The position numbers and the translations under genes are program-made. From contig CM071590.1 in assembly GCA_036429605.1 (NCBI GenBank), forward strand, positions 6,758,001 to 6,822,000: a DNA stretch of 64,000 bases. The letters are read 5' to 3'. Origin of the DNA: Cladobotryum mycophilum (taxonomy: Eukaryota; Ascomycota; Sordariomycetes; Hypocreales; Hypocreaceae). Numbering within the stretch: position 1 is the first letter of the stretch; each line of letters starts with the position of its first letter. A model generated the notes under the pieces. The model was given only the letters and a program-made list of their open reading frames with translations, was not told the origin of the DNA and did no database searches. Positions 35,069 through 45,341 of this stretch are shown in pieces.

Positions 35069-35782
35069 CTACGGAGTATAAACGCCACCCATCGTCCAAA
35101 GAAATACATCAACTAACCACGAGACACCCAAACCACCTAATGTCAAGAGCCTGAGATATCCCGGATAGACACGAGTAGCGTAAAACTGATCTAGTCCCCA
35201 AGGGCCGCAAAAGACTATAAGACGAATTACAGTGCGCTTTTGGTAATAACAATACATCTCCGAGCCTTCGTTTCCGGTCTCATCATAATTCCATGCTGGA
35301 CGTCGGTGATTTTCTGCCCTGCAATCAGCACCTTCAACCCGTTTAGTATTACGCAGTAAGCCTACCGTAGTAAAAATAAACAATTACTAGTTATGTTTAG
35401 CCATATTATTATTAAATAGAAAAGGAACAAAGCACGCAAGCATTTGCGACGTGACAAAATCACAGCGACAAATTCCCTGAGGACTGTTAAGCGGTGACTA
35501 GCGAGGGCCGACAGTGGGAAGATTATTGTTTAAGTTGGCGGCGTGATAATGATGTGCGATGTGTAAGTGGCACGAACGAAAACCGCTCTTGGGACCGCTG
35601 TGCGGAGTACAGTCTGTTTCATTGATGTTAAACTGGACCTGTTGGTCTCCATGTGCAGGGGTCTTAAATTGAACCCTTAGAGAGAAGGCGGGGCGGTAAG
35701 GTGGATGAAAATAAAGCCCATGGGCGCGTATGAATGCACCCTGAACCTCTGCTACAGCGCCTAACCATAAGGTAACAAACAA
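35069..35782 (-). CDS. TM2-domain membrane protein (gene model incomplete)
   Basis: The downstream part (35383-35069) has a TM2 domain: two hydrophobic spans around GPWGLDQFYATRVYPGYLRL and TLGGLGVSWLVDVFLW, with the DxF-type turn (LDQFY) typical of the family. The upstream part (35782-35498) starts with a probable signal peptide (MFVTLWLGAVAEVQG) and a Cys-containing extracytoplasmic region (NETDCTPHSGPKSGFRSC). Both fit one secreted-N-terminus TM2 protein, with an intron between them ending at the GGTAG acceptor near 35363. I could not fix the donor, so the middle of the model is uncertain. Function of the family is poorly known. Confidence 0.5.
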
Positions 35783-36442
35783 AAATTATAAATAGCAGAG
35801 GAGTAAGATATGTGATGGACATAAATTACTATGCGAATTAACCCAAAATCTCTAAGATAAGTAAGGATCTAATCTGCTATGGCTGTGCAAGTGCTTAAAC
35901 ACATGCTACCTGCCTCGTGTCTCGCCAAACTCTCGGTAGCTTGAGTCTTCGTGTCATCGCAACTAAACGATACTGGCGTTTTCCTCGGCCACCCTCACAC
36001 CGTCACCTTGGGTGCACCCTACAAGAATCCATATTGGCCTTATAGCCAACATTGCCAAGAGGCTATGGATCATTACATCAAGGGTGACGGTAAGGGGATC
36101 ATATGTTGGTCGCCTTGGATGTAGCGGAGGCGGGGAAGGTGAAGGGGATGTATGGAAGATTTCTGGACTTCTTGAGAGCGATATTCTTGAACACCCATCG
36201 TCATTCACTAGGATGCGAAGATCAAATCTAGACCATATGAACTCAATTTTATTTAATAGACTATGCTAAGCATGGGAATGCTCTTAGAGGAGAGCATGCA
36301 GCGCGGAGCGAGGCAACTTTTCTATCATCAGGTACCTTGCCCTGCTTTCGTGCCTGGACCATCTTAAATCTTCGAATCTAATGTCAGCATATCTATATGG
36401 TTAAAATTTTTAATAGCTATCTAAACTACCTAATTCCTATGA
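35783..36442. other. Intergenic, nothing supported
   Basis: No gene. Several short frames overlap on both strands without protein-like features. Confidence 0.45.
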
Positions 36443-37924
36443 TCAGGCAATAGGATTCTTTGTCTCCCCAATTAATAGCTTGCAAAGTTCACTAATGTCT
36501 TCACACTTGTCCAGATTCAGGATAAGATCCTCTATCTTCTGCCTCCTCTCATCGTCAATGACATTGGCAGTGATGTTTCTCCACTTCTCCACGATCTCTT
36601 CGTTTGGCATTTGTGGTATAACGCCCCTTGCCGCGGGCCGGTCGCTGATAATTGGCTCGGCTCTGTCCTTGAGCCAGACGCTTACTCTAGTCCTCATCAT
36701 ATGACTGAAATCGTCCCTCAGCTCGCAGGTTGTTTTCTCAATCAACTCCCAAACCTCGTCTCGATCTAGCATCCGAGCGGCGAATTGTGCCGCCGGAACA
36801 GCATTGTCAACGATGTAGGTCGCGGCGGCATATGAATTGCTCATCTGAGCGCCAGTGACTGCTATGGGTCGCTCGGCCGTCCATCCTCCATGCTCATAAG
36901 CAGGCTTGCTCAGCTCAATGACTATGCGGTCAATGTTCTGAGGATTGCTCAACACTTCGGGATGAGCCTTTCGCATGTCTATCAGACAGTCTATAGTATT
37001 GTGCGTACCAGCCATGGTTGCATACGGCTTGATGGCGACACCATTCATTTGCCACTCTTGACCAAGTCCCTTGAAAATTTCTTCGGGCTTGTACTGCGGT
37101 TCCATGCCATTGCCACCGCTGAATTGCTTCAAGAAACCGCCGTACTCGCGCTCAAAGACTCGCTTGATGCCTACGTAGCCTGCACGCGCAAGCATGGCAC
37201 CGAGCAAACCGTTTCGTGCGGCAAATCCGTGCTGCATACGCTTGGCCTCAGACTCAAATTGCGCAGACATGAGCCCTCCAGCTTGAGTACAGGCAATTCC
37301 AAAGGCGTCTTCGATGGCGCCCGCAGACAGACCGAGCAACTTGCTCACTGAGGCGGCGGCGGCAGAAGGTCCAAAGACGGCACCAGAGTGCCATCCCATG
37401 GATAGCATATGCGTTCCATGAAGAGCCAAGCCTACTCGAGGTCCGACCTCAAGACCTGCGATGTATGCCAGAATAAATTCCTGGCCCGAGGTTGGGGCGC
37501 GGGACGCTCCAGCCGAGCTCAGAGCGACATGTTCGGATGTTGCCAGCAGAGCGGGTAGGATGAGGCTGTTGGAGTGCAGCGGAGCCCTAAAATGCCAGTC
37601 ATCAAGCTCGAAGCCTTGAATGAAGGAACTATTGAGGACAGCGGCATTGAGGGCACTGATTTTGCGATCATATCCAATCACTGTGGAAGGTCCCTCGCTG
37701 AGCTCCAGATCAAACAGAGCTCCCGCTGCCTTCTCAGACCATGGCAGATGAGCACCAACAAGTCCACAAGCGATGCCATCTAGGATGAGATACTTGGCGC
37801 GAGTGCGAAGATCCTCGGGGATCGAATCCAAAGTGAGGGACGCAATCCATTGGCAAAGCTGGCCTGTTGGGCTTGCTGGGTCGGAGACCTCACTAGAGTT
37901 TTCACCCACGCAAAGCTGAGTCAT
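36443..37924 (-). CDS. cis-Aconitate decarboxylase-like enzyme (MmgE/PrpD family)
   Basis: A 493-residue, intronless MmgE/PrpD-family protein. It most resembles cis-aconitate decarboxylase, which turns cis-aconitate into itaconate and CO2; Aspergillus terreus CadA is about the same length. Family motifs are in place: FELDDWHFRAPLHSNS near residues 105-120 (Asp and His of the active site), GWHSGAVFG near 177-185, and SEAKRMQHGFAARNG near 225-239 (Lys and His). A hydratase of the 2-methylcitrate type is the main alternative. The ATG at 37924 is used; the frame is open nine codons further, but with no ATG. No itaconate exporter or mitochondrial tricarboxylate carrier lies nearby. The end NPIA is not an obvious targeting signal. 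Confidence 0.85.
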   Translation of the reverse strand: MTQLCVGENSSEVSDPASPTGQLCQWIASLTLDSIPEDLRTRAKYLILDGIACGLVGAHLPWSEKAAGALFDLELSEGPSTVIGYDRKISALNAAVLNSSFIQGFELDDWHFRAPLHSNSLILPALLATSEHVALSSAGASRAPTSGQEFILAYIAGLEVGPRVGLALHGTHMLSMGWHSGAVFGPSAAAASVSKLLGLSAGAIEDAFGIACTQAGGLMSAQFESEAKRMQHGFAARNGLLGAMLARAGYVGIKRVFEREYGGFLKQFSGGNGMEPQYKPEEIFKGLGQEWQMNGVAIKPYATMAGTHNTIDCLIDMRKAHPEVLSNPQNIDRIVIELSKPAYEHGGWTAERPIAVTGAQMSNSYAAATYIVDNAVPAAQFAARMLDRDEVWELIEKTTCELRDDFSHMMRTRVSVWLKDRAEPIISDRPAARGVIPQMPNEEIVEKWRNITANVIDDERRQKIEDLILNLDKCEDISELCKLLIGETKNPIA

Positions 37925-38020
37925 GATAATTATTATGAAGATCTGGAACAAAGAAATGGAGATTTATCTGAATGCAATGGAACCTGCCTCTCCTTCTGCA
38001 AGATCAGGCGGTCTGTCAGC

Positions 38021-38027
38021 TTTTATA
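38021..38027 (-). promoter_or_regulatory. TATA box of the MmgE/PrpD gene
   Basis: TATAAAA on the minus strand, 97 bases before the ATG at 37924. The end of the second pogo element lies only 33 bases further upstream, so all more distal promoter elements have been displaced by the insertion. Confidence 0.55.
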
Positions 38028-38059
38028 TCGAGGTAGACCCTGAAACATGCATACCATTA

Positions 38060-39914
38060 GAGTGCCGCCCCACAACACCGTGACCATCCCAAGACCGTAG
38101 ACATCACCACAAAATAACGCATCACGTCACTACCTCATTTCTCTACGAAATAAATTACTAAAAAATAAATTATAATACAAATTCATTGGTTAATTCTTCT
38201 GTATTCTTTCTGGCAATTTCTAGGGAAGTCTTTTGTAGTTTTGCGGTCTGTCGCGCTGCATTGCGATCGCGAGCCTTTTTGGCCTCGTCTTGGGCTTTGG
38301 CAATGTCAGGAATGCGAGCAAAGGTCTCGTTGGGGTTATAATCAACGGCTTTACGGCCAAGTGGCTTTTTGGAAGCAATTTGGGCCTCTAGAAAGGCATT
38401 TTTGTGCTCCAAGCTCGCGATCATACTATTCTTGTGGTCAAGTTCCTTCCCTGCTTTCCTCGCGATGGTCCGTAGGCCTCGTAGACCGTGATTTGCATGA
38501 TCTAGATCTTTGCGAACGAGGTCTAACTGCTCCCTGACCTCCTTGGAGCTCTGAGGCGTATACCAGACCTCATTTTCATCAATTCTAGGTCTTTTTGGTG
38601 CTGTGGGGGGTCCGGCGTTGAGGGGGGCCGCTTGGGCTCAACCACGCCCTCTAGGGCTCGTCCAACATTCGTAGGATAGATGCCGGCAGCGCGAAACCCT
38701 GATTTGATGTTCATCTTGGTGAAGGCTTTCTCGGCTGCAGAAAAATATATATGTAGGAAACGCTGCTTCTGTACAGGGGCCGAGGTTTGAAAGGAGGCAA
38801 ACCCCTGAGTGTTCTGGCGGAAATACGTCTTCAGGGGGCCAAAGACACCAACATCAAGCAGTTGTGTGATGTGCGAGCTATGTGACGGCAAGTAGAGGAG
38901 CTGTACACGATTAATCCAAGCCAGATACATGAAATTGAGGGAGATGTGAGTCGTATGGTTATCTAGGATCAAGATCCTCCACAAAGACTGGATTTCTGGC
39001 GTTGTCTCAGGGAGAAACACTTGTTCTAGCCACTTTTCTAGTATCTTTGTGTTCGCCCAGCCCGTGGGGCTCGAGTCATATGCCCAGTCAGGGATTTCAT
39101 CAGCAAACCACTGCTGCTGGACCGTCTTTCCTGTATAGATCACATAGGGCTTGATGCGGCGGCCATCGGCGCTGACACACTCCATAATAGTGACCTATTC
39201 ACGAGAGTCGCTCTCTGTGACGGTTGCTGCCGTTGTCAAGCTTGTTCCTGTTACTTTTCCTGCCCTTGTTTCCCCCTCTGTAAGCCCAGTCTCGTCAAAG
39301 TTATAGATTCGGGTCATTCCAATAGACTTGGCCTTGATCTGGTCGTCCAGACGGCCGTAGAATTCTCGTATGACCTCCTCGGTTGTACTGATCGTTCGGA
39401 CGGCCTCAACTCCCCTAGAAACCTTTATCTTAACCTCGCTGTTGCGTTCATAGAACTTGTCAACCCAATGATGTCCCAGTTGTTCGTCCCGGCCACTATA
39501 ATCTAGGATAAGCTGGGCAAAGGATCGTATTTGCTTGCGGCTAGGGGCCCGGCCACAGGATTCCTCGGACATAACCAGTCTACAAGGTCTCTTTCTTGAA
39601 CTTGTGATAGTTTTTGAGCGTTTTCTTTAGCTTCTCGAATTGGTTTTGCACCTCGACGTCGGTCGTGCAAAGTCATCTGGGGAATTCCATAGTGTCGACT
39701 TGCGACCGCGACAGAAAGACCATTTTGTATCTTTTTAAAGCCTGGTCAATGAGGGTTTCTCTATCTTCATTTGTCTTCGTCATGGTAAAAGAATGGCTTC
39801 AATTAGATTTAATTTAATGATGTTGTTGCTCTGTGAAAGTGTGGTGTTGAAAATGTGGCACTCATCGTTTACGTCACGGTTGTAGGGGGAACACGGTGTT
39901 GTGGGGCGGCACTC
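38060..39914 (-). mobile_element. Second Fot1/pogo-type transposon, decayed
   Basis: Terminal inverted repeats of at least 23 bp (GAGTGCCGCCCCACAACACC...) lie at 38060 and, inverted, end at 39914. TA flanks both sides (38058-38059 and 39915-39916). The 1,855-bp length equals that of the first pogo element within one base, but the termini differ, so it is a different family. Its transposase is broken. Confidence 0.88.
38170..39783 (-). pseudogene. Broken pogo/Fot1 transposase
   Basis: The parts read in order from 39783. An N-terminal psq-like region (DRETLIDQALKRYKMVF) loses about two codons and changes frame near 39710. Next come a CENP-B-like domain (LGHHWVDKFYERNSEVKIKV), the first catalytic block (YNFDETGLTEGE), a TAG at 39195-39197 where DSREWVTI would be expected (TGG to TAG), then ILILDNHTTH and LLDVGVFGPLKTYF. 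A frame break at the six-G run 38605-38610 leads into a basic C-terminal coiled region (GLRGLRTIARKAGKELDHKN) ending at 38170. The stop looks like RIP; the late frame break looks like a miscalled run. It is non-functional as read. Confidence 0.85.
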
Positions 39915-40377
39915 TATGTTTATCAGTTGTGAGATACTTGCTATGCTTATAAAGTAACTGACCTCGTCTCGGCTTCTCAGTGAATCGCACAGTTTTGCCA
40001 ACGGCACCGGATGAAGGGGCTTGTGATTTGCATGGTGTCAACACAGAGTCGCTTGTATTAGAGCCAAGGCGGGTAATTCTCTCATACCACTTCAAGATCT
40101 CTGACCTGGCGTCTGGATTAGTAGCTTCAGAGTCGTTGTCCGTAACATCTGCGTCCGTTGCGGGCTTGGCCACTGTCGCTTGATCAGAGAAGTTAGGCTG
40201 AGCAATAAGTGGTGTCACCGTTTGTTGATTAGTAGGTGACCCATCCTCAGATTTATCATCACGGTTCATATTCTCATATCTTGACATGCGGTGTGTCGAT
40301 GGCATATCATCTTCCAGGATATGGGTGTGGCGGGTAGGCGTGACGATCTGATCAGACACAGGCGTTGGTAGGGTCAT
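39874..40377 (-). CDS. Hypothetical protein, C-terminus replaced by transposon end
   Basis: A 167-residue frame starts at 40377. Its last 14 codons run into the terminal repeat of the second pogo element. Before insertion (joining 39917 to 38057 over one TA) the frame would have ended after about 12 other residues, so the insertion changed only the extreme C-terminus. The protein is acidic, disordered and rich in T, S and P, with a short conserved-looking end (GKTVRFTEKPRRG) similar in style to phosphatase-regulatory or PP1-docking motifs (KTVRF). That likeness is only suggestive. No family is recognised. Confidence 0.45.
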   Translation of the reverse strand: MTLPTPVSDQIVTPTRHTHILEDDMPSTHRMSRYENMNRDDKSEDGSPTNQQTVTPLIAQPNFSDQATVAKPATDADVTDNDSEATNPDARSEILKWYERITRLGSNTSDSVLTPCKSQAPSSGAVGKTVRFTEKPRRGQLLYKHSKYLTTDKHRVPPHNTVFPLQP

Positions 40378-41071
40378 TGTGATGGAGCGTCTAGGGATCT
40401 AGGTCCGAAAGATATGTCTGAACAACTGTATTATTGAAGAAGATGTAGAGGAGAAGAATGGGAACTGCCAATCCGGGGGCAAAGTCATTCTTTTATACGT
40501 CAAAGGATAGCCCGAGCGGCACATACTCGTTGGTGCTATCCTTTTTGAGGATTGGATGATACGCTCCACAGTCCGCAAAAGAAAAAGGCAGTGTTACTCC
40601 CTGGTCATGGCCACATAATGTGACCTATTCGTATTACGAGGTTTTAATATATCGTGGCCTCGACCTTCTACGACGGCACGGGGTGTGAGAGTGGCGTTGC
40701 ATGACTTGGGTGGAACTCTGGCAATCTAGCCTACACGGCTGGGCCAACGTTATCGCCTACGGCCATATGAAGCAATAAAAGGTAAATGAAGTCAGTCTTG
40801 TGACGTAGATATACCATTTGAGAGTCGCAGATGGTGGTGTGCCCAGTGGGCCTGAGGAAAGGGGGTCTTGGACATCCCCTCCCTTTACTGTGTCATTAAC
40901 ATCCTCTCTACGCTGACACCTAGATGAACTGTGCTTGAATAGCCTTGAGCCAACTGAAGACGAGAAGGTCTAGGACGCTTAGCACATTGGAATAGCAATG
41001 TTAAATAAAGAAAGGGAAGAATGCATGCAATCGTAAAATACTAATTCTAAACTAAGGCAATCTCCATACAG
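40378..41071. other. Intergenic, nothing supported
   Basis: This stretch is the upstream side of the hypothetical gene and the 3-prime flank of the sirtuin gene. No gene or repeat is recognised. Confidence 0.45.
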
Positions 41072-42399
41072 TCATCTATCTAGAGTATCTTTTACTACCT
41101 CCGGCGGAAACTTTCTAGACATGATCTTCTTTGCCCAATGACAAAAATGCGTCTTTTTGGCGTACTCCGCGGTGACACATGCGTTAACACGGAACAGAGC
41201 CACACCCCTAGTTGCCGCAAGTCTGACGTCTTTGAGTCTCTCAACGCAAACAGAGTGGCTTTCCTTGACCAGGCTCCCGGCGTCCAAAGCAACCCGCGCC
41301 CAAGCTTGTGCCCCGTACCCCTCAATGATGAGTTCCTTTGCGTGTTTAAGGAGCATCGCCGGAATATACTCAATAAACACGCTCATGCACGTGGGAAACC
41401 AGTAGACTCCCAGTTCATATGAGACACGGCCAACAAATCTTGTGAGCTTTATTGTTGGACAGGACATAGCAGCAACGTCACGGAAAGGAGGCTTCCGCAT
41501 CTGCAGATCCTGAACCCAGCTGTCACAGTCCCATTGAACGAGATAATCCACCAATCCGGACAGGATAGAAGTGGGCGGCTCCTCCAGATTGACCCAAATC
41601 ACCTTCCCCCTCGATTGGCTACCACCTTCGCCATGTTTCTGCATAGCCTCATGGGCCCATTAACACGTAGGCTTGTGCCGAGTATAAGCAGAACATCGGG
41701 GAGAGAGATCTCATCCTCATGGATGAAACGAGCGATGGTTTCTCCATCGCGATGAGATACACCCAAAAGTTCAATGTCTGGCATAAGTGTGCCAACAGCG
41801 GTTCGCCGCTTGCCCTGGCTTAGCCTAGCCTGTAGGCTGGAGGCGCAAGAGGCACAGTCGGGAGTGACGTTTGGGTAAGTCCCGGATTTCCTCTCAACAC
41901 TGACTTGACAAACGGTGCACCTATAATGACGAAGCGAGCCATGAAGAGGAATACAATCCGTCTCAGGATCATTCATGTCCACGGAGAGGCCTATCTTACT
42001 CTCAAGCATATCTATGTTCTGAGTGTAACAACGGCGGAGTTGACGTTGATCTCGTAAGGTGCGGATGAGGTAGTGCGTTATCGTTGGCTCTGCTGCGATA
42101 GCTTTCTCGTAAAGCTCTGATGCCTTTTTGGCAAGCATCTCGGGTCCACCCGGACGACGAAGAATATTTGCAGAGAAAATGTTACCATTTTTGTACAGGC
42201 CCTCGTCTGATCGAAAGTCCTACGCTGGTCAGCAACTTTCAAGTACATCAGGATAAGGATCACAAACCGGAATACCCGCTGAGGTGCTGACACCAGCTCC
42301 CATCACTACCACAATTCTTTTGGCGTTGGAGATTGTGGTTGCCACATGGTCCAGGTGGCCATGTGAATGAGGTAGCACGTGTACTCTTATTTTGGCCAT
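41072..42399 (-). CDS. Sirtuin (Sir2 family, Hst3/Hst4-like), one frame break
   Basis: NAD-dependent protein deacylase. Exon 1 is 42399-42268 and exon 2 begins at 42219. The 48-nt intron (GTTTGT...GCGTAG) splits the NAD-binding motif, and splicing restores GAGVSTSAGIPDFRSDEGLY. Further hallmarks are TQNIDMLE, the catalytic His in LHGSLRHYRC, two Cys pairs of the structural zinc site (CTVC, CASC) and LILGTSLRVNGP. The frame breaks at a five-G run (plus-strand 41607-41611); one more G gives NRGGKVIWVNLEEPP, as in other sirtuins. The C-terminal 120 residues, after WDCDSWVQDL, are unlike known sirtuins. The fungal Hst3/Hst4 class removes acetyl from histone H3 K56, but I cannot prove that subclass here. 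Confidence 0.85.
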
Positions 42400-42467
42400 G
42401 GTTGTCGTTTGTTATCTTGAGAAGAAGGGTGATTTAAGAGAAATATTTGAAGGCAGGGCAGGTGGTA

Positions 42468-42474
42468 TTATATA
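42468..42474 (-). promoter_or_regulatory. TATA box of the sirtuin gene
   Basis: TATATAA on the minus strand, 69 bases before the ATG at 42399. Confidence 0.5.
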
Positions 42475-42532
42475 GCCGTGAATGAATCGCCTTCGAGACG
42501 GTTAACCCCCCCCCCTTTGTGGCTTGCTAGCC

Positions 42533-43084
42533 AACTTCCCAGGAAGTTAGGGGGTGTCAAGAGTCCACCGGGACTCTCCGCGGTGCCCGAGAGAGGACTT
42601 CTCAGGAAGTCGCTTTCGGGGCCAGAGTCACAAGATCAGAGAATCCTAGCGTTGGAACGGCAGTAGCTCGCCATACGCTTGCATTGACCAGTCTCTGTCG
42701 TCAACACTGGCCGTGATGCTGCGGCCAGGGAGAGAATGAGAAAACAAGGCCAAATCCTCCTACCACGTCGTCGTGCAGCGCAGCATTCGGTCCTTCTCAA
42801 GAAGCTGTCTCCGTCAGAGCGTGATTCGTGGATGGGATGTGATCAAGGTCACTGCGAGGGTCGCTGTCCCTGAAGGTGGAGAGGTGTCGCTCTCAGCACA
42901 GTACGTGGATACTGATCAAACCAGCCATCGTGGTACTCACGATGAGGGGTCAACTTGTTATGGCTGGTTTGGTATGACGGTGACGAACAGAAGGGCCGTG
43001 GCTAGCTTATCATACATGGCCGTGACGTGGGATTGATGGCGGAGCAGGGAGTGCCCTTATCTATGGTGCAACTTCCTGGGAAGT
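42533..43084. repeat. Three ACTTCC..GGAAGT palindromes in intergenic DNA
   Basis: AACTTCCCAGGAAGTT (42533-42548), ACTTCTCAGGAAGT (42598-42611) and ACTTCCTGGGAAGT (43071-43084) lie between the divergent sirtuin and Ulp1-like genes. They could be binding sites in a shared promoter. An 87-codon frame at 42773-43036 shows no family features. Confidence 0.5.
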
Positions 43085-43271
43085 CGGGGTCGATCTGAGG
43101 GCAGCTTCCTGCGCTGGCTCCACGGGACGGATATACCGCTTGGTATTGGTCGTAAGGAGCTCTTAAAGCTGTGCTCTCTCGCACCCAACTCCATCGACCG
43201 GTTCCCATATTTTTCATACTTTGGGCACGAATTCGATTGAACGTTAAATTTCCAGCGGACTTGACGCAGCC

Positions 43272-45341
43272 ATGGGACGCAGAGAACCAAAGAAGCCAGC
43301 GCAGAAACTCCTTGGCTATATCATGGAGATTCTCGGCAGCATCGATCGTCTTGACAACGAGCTATATCTGCTGGTCGAGCAGCTACCCCTCACTGAACGG
43401 CGCAGACTAAGAGAATTCGCTTCTATACTCTCTAATACCTGCGAGAGCAAGGGATTGAAAGACCATGATGAAGCAGCCGGGGAGACAATAGAAGCCGCCT
43501 GTGAGAGTCGGGGACGACGGGGAGGAGCTTTGCCTGACATTTCCCAACCCCCTGAATGCGCTGACGCTATCGAAAATTATTTATCGGCGGGTACCGCGAC
43601 CCCAAGGGCATTGGATGAGACGGAAAGTGACATACAATCACCAAGTATGTTGTCAACCATCGTCGTCGCTACTGAGGATACATCAATCAGTTCTGACGAA
43701 ACCGCCTCTCCTCGAGGAAATTCCTCTTCGAACAAGCCAACCCCCACCGAAAAACACGCGAGGCCGGTACGGGTGTCCTCCTCACTTCTTTCTCAATCGA
43801 TCGGCGACTTCATCCGCCATAGCCGGGAGGTCATCGGGAATCTCAGTGCTCCGACAGCCTCGCAGGAGATGTTCAAGTCAGTTTTTGATTCCGTCAACAA
43901 TGCAGAGCCCAAAATAGGGGACGCCTGGTCCGACGGCTCAGGGTGGCTTTCACTGTTGAAAGTAGGACGCGGGGAGAAGCTCCGAGGGACGATGAGATAC
44001 GTCTCCATAGCGATGGCGTTCGCAGACTGGCACCACTCACAGGTCCAATTGATCAGTCCTGGAGCGGAAAGGAAAAGCAAGGAAGCTCAAGATGCCTCGG
44101 GGCATGTTGTGAATAGAATGCTACAGTTTGTCAAGGAAGAGGATCAAAAAGAAAACCGCAAAACCTTGCACACAAGTTTGACGCGTGGCCGGAAATGGAA
44201 TCGTCTGAAGTGTGGGCTTGGTGTCGGCATCCTGATTATGGATCCATGGTAAGCATTCTTTTCAGTATTGAAGGTAGGCAAGCTAACTCACGGTAGGGGA
44301 CTTGGGAAATCATCCGAAGAGGTGCTGGACAAGCTGATTGCAGAGCTGCCTAGAAATGAAGCTAAATGGGCCGTTTTGAAGCTTCTCGATGTGCAGGTCA
44401 CAGAGTTCTTCCGAACAGGCCGGACAAACGAGACGCTCTTCAACGACGGCTTAAGACCCACAGGCCCCAAGGTCAGCCCGCCTCCCCAGCTAACCCAGGC
44501 CAAGATGCTCCAGATACCAGAGCAAGGCAGACTTCTCGTGAGAGGTACTGGGTTTCAATTTGACGCCAGCTCTTTCCGTGGACTTAAGCCAAATGTGTGG
44601 CTGACTGACTCAACTATAGAGGCTTGCCTGCACGTCTTGGACAAGTTGTCTTTTGTCCGGGTCGGTCGCTGTATCTCCATCCATTACAAGACTGGACCAA
44701 ACTCCGGCGCCATAATGAAGGATCCCTTCCAAGTGGCGGCTCGGAAGATGGAGTCGTGGCGCGAAGAGATGCAAGCCGAGCCGGTCTGCTTCTTCCCACT
44801 CTTCCTGCGTAACAACCATTTTAGTCTCCTTGAGATTAACCACCGAACAAAGACCATCCATCACTATGACTCTATTGTCATTCGGCCCGGAGAGATGACC
44901 GATGTGGAGGTATGTCTTCTGGAAGTCCTGGAAGAGATGAGAGCTAATTGTCTAGCAGAGGGCGTGCGCCAAAGCGTTTCCCCAGCTTCAATATGTTGAA
45001 GAGGTACGGCCATCATCATAATCCGCCTAGGCCCCGCTAATCCTCCTTGCCAGAGAGTAATACAGCAGACAGATGACCACAGCTGTGGCCCGATCGTAGT
45101 TAAGCATGCGCGACTTCGCATGCTCGGCCTACCCGCCACATTCGGGGTGGATGGGAAGTACAGCGCTGAAGCCTTGCGAGTAGAGATCATTGATCTTCTG
45201 AACTTGGCGTGGATGGATGATGCCATAACTGAAGCTCCGCCACCTCAAAGAAAGCGTAGAGCTGCTGTTAGAGCCCAAAAGTTCAACAAACGACTAAGAG
45301 GGGGACGCCAATTACATTGTGTGGAGACGAGTGTGTTATAG
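43272..45341 (+). CDS. Ulp1/SENP-type cysteine protease (C48 family)
   Basis: Four exons, 43272-44248, 44297-44909, 44959-45003 and 45054-45341, join in exact phase (introns about 48-50 nt, GTAAGC, GTATGT and GTACGG donors) to give 640 residues. Residues 1-330 are mostly disordered, with a helical start (GYIMEILGSIDRLDNELYLL) and a folded stretch before the first junction (MRYVSIAMAFADWHHSQVQL). The C-terminal third is a Ulp1-like protease: NVWLTDSTIEACLHVL, catalytic His in LRNNHFSLLEI (about 499), Asp in HHYDSI (about 517), oxyanion Gln in VIQQTDDHS (about 550) and Cys in DDHSCGPIVV (about 556). All four are present, so activity on SUMO, NEDD8-like or another substrate is plausible. The last 30 residues are basic. 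Neighbours give no hint of the substrate. Confidence 0.85.

Noticed and set aside
37925..37951. Nine-codon N-terminal extension of the decarboxylase-like gene
   Set aside because: It would start at TTG; the ATG at 37924 lies at a normal distance from the TATA box and gives the family length.
38060..39914. Mobilisation of this element by the intact pogo at 31.65 kb
   Set aside because: Size is the same within one base, but the terminal repeats are unrelated, so cross-mobilisation is unlikely.
42773..43036. 87-codon frame between the sirtuin and Ulp1-like genes
   Set aside because: No family features, no splice signals, overlapping minus-strand frames of similar length.
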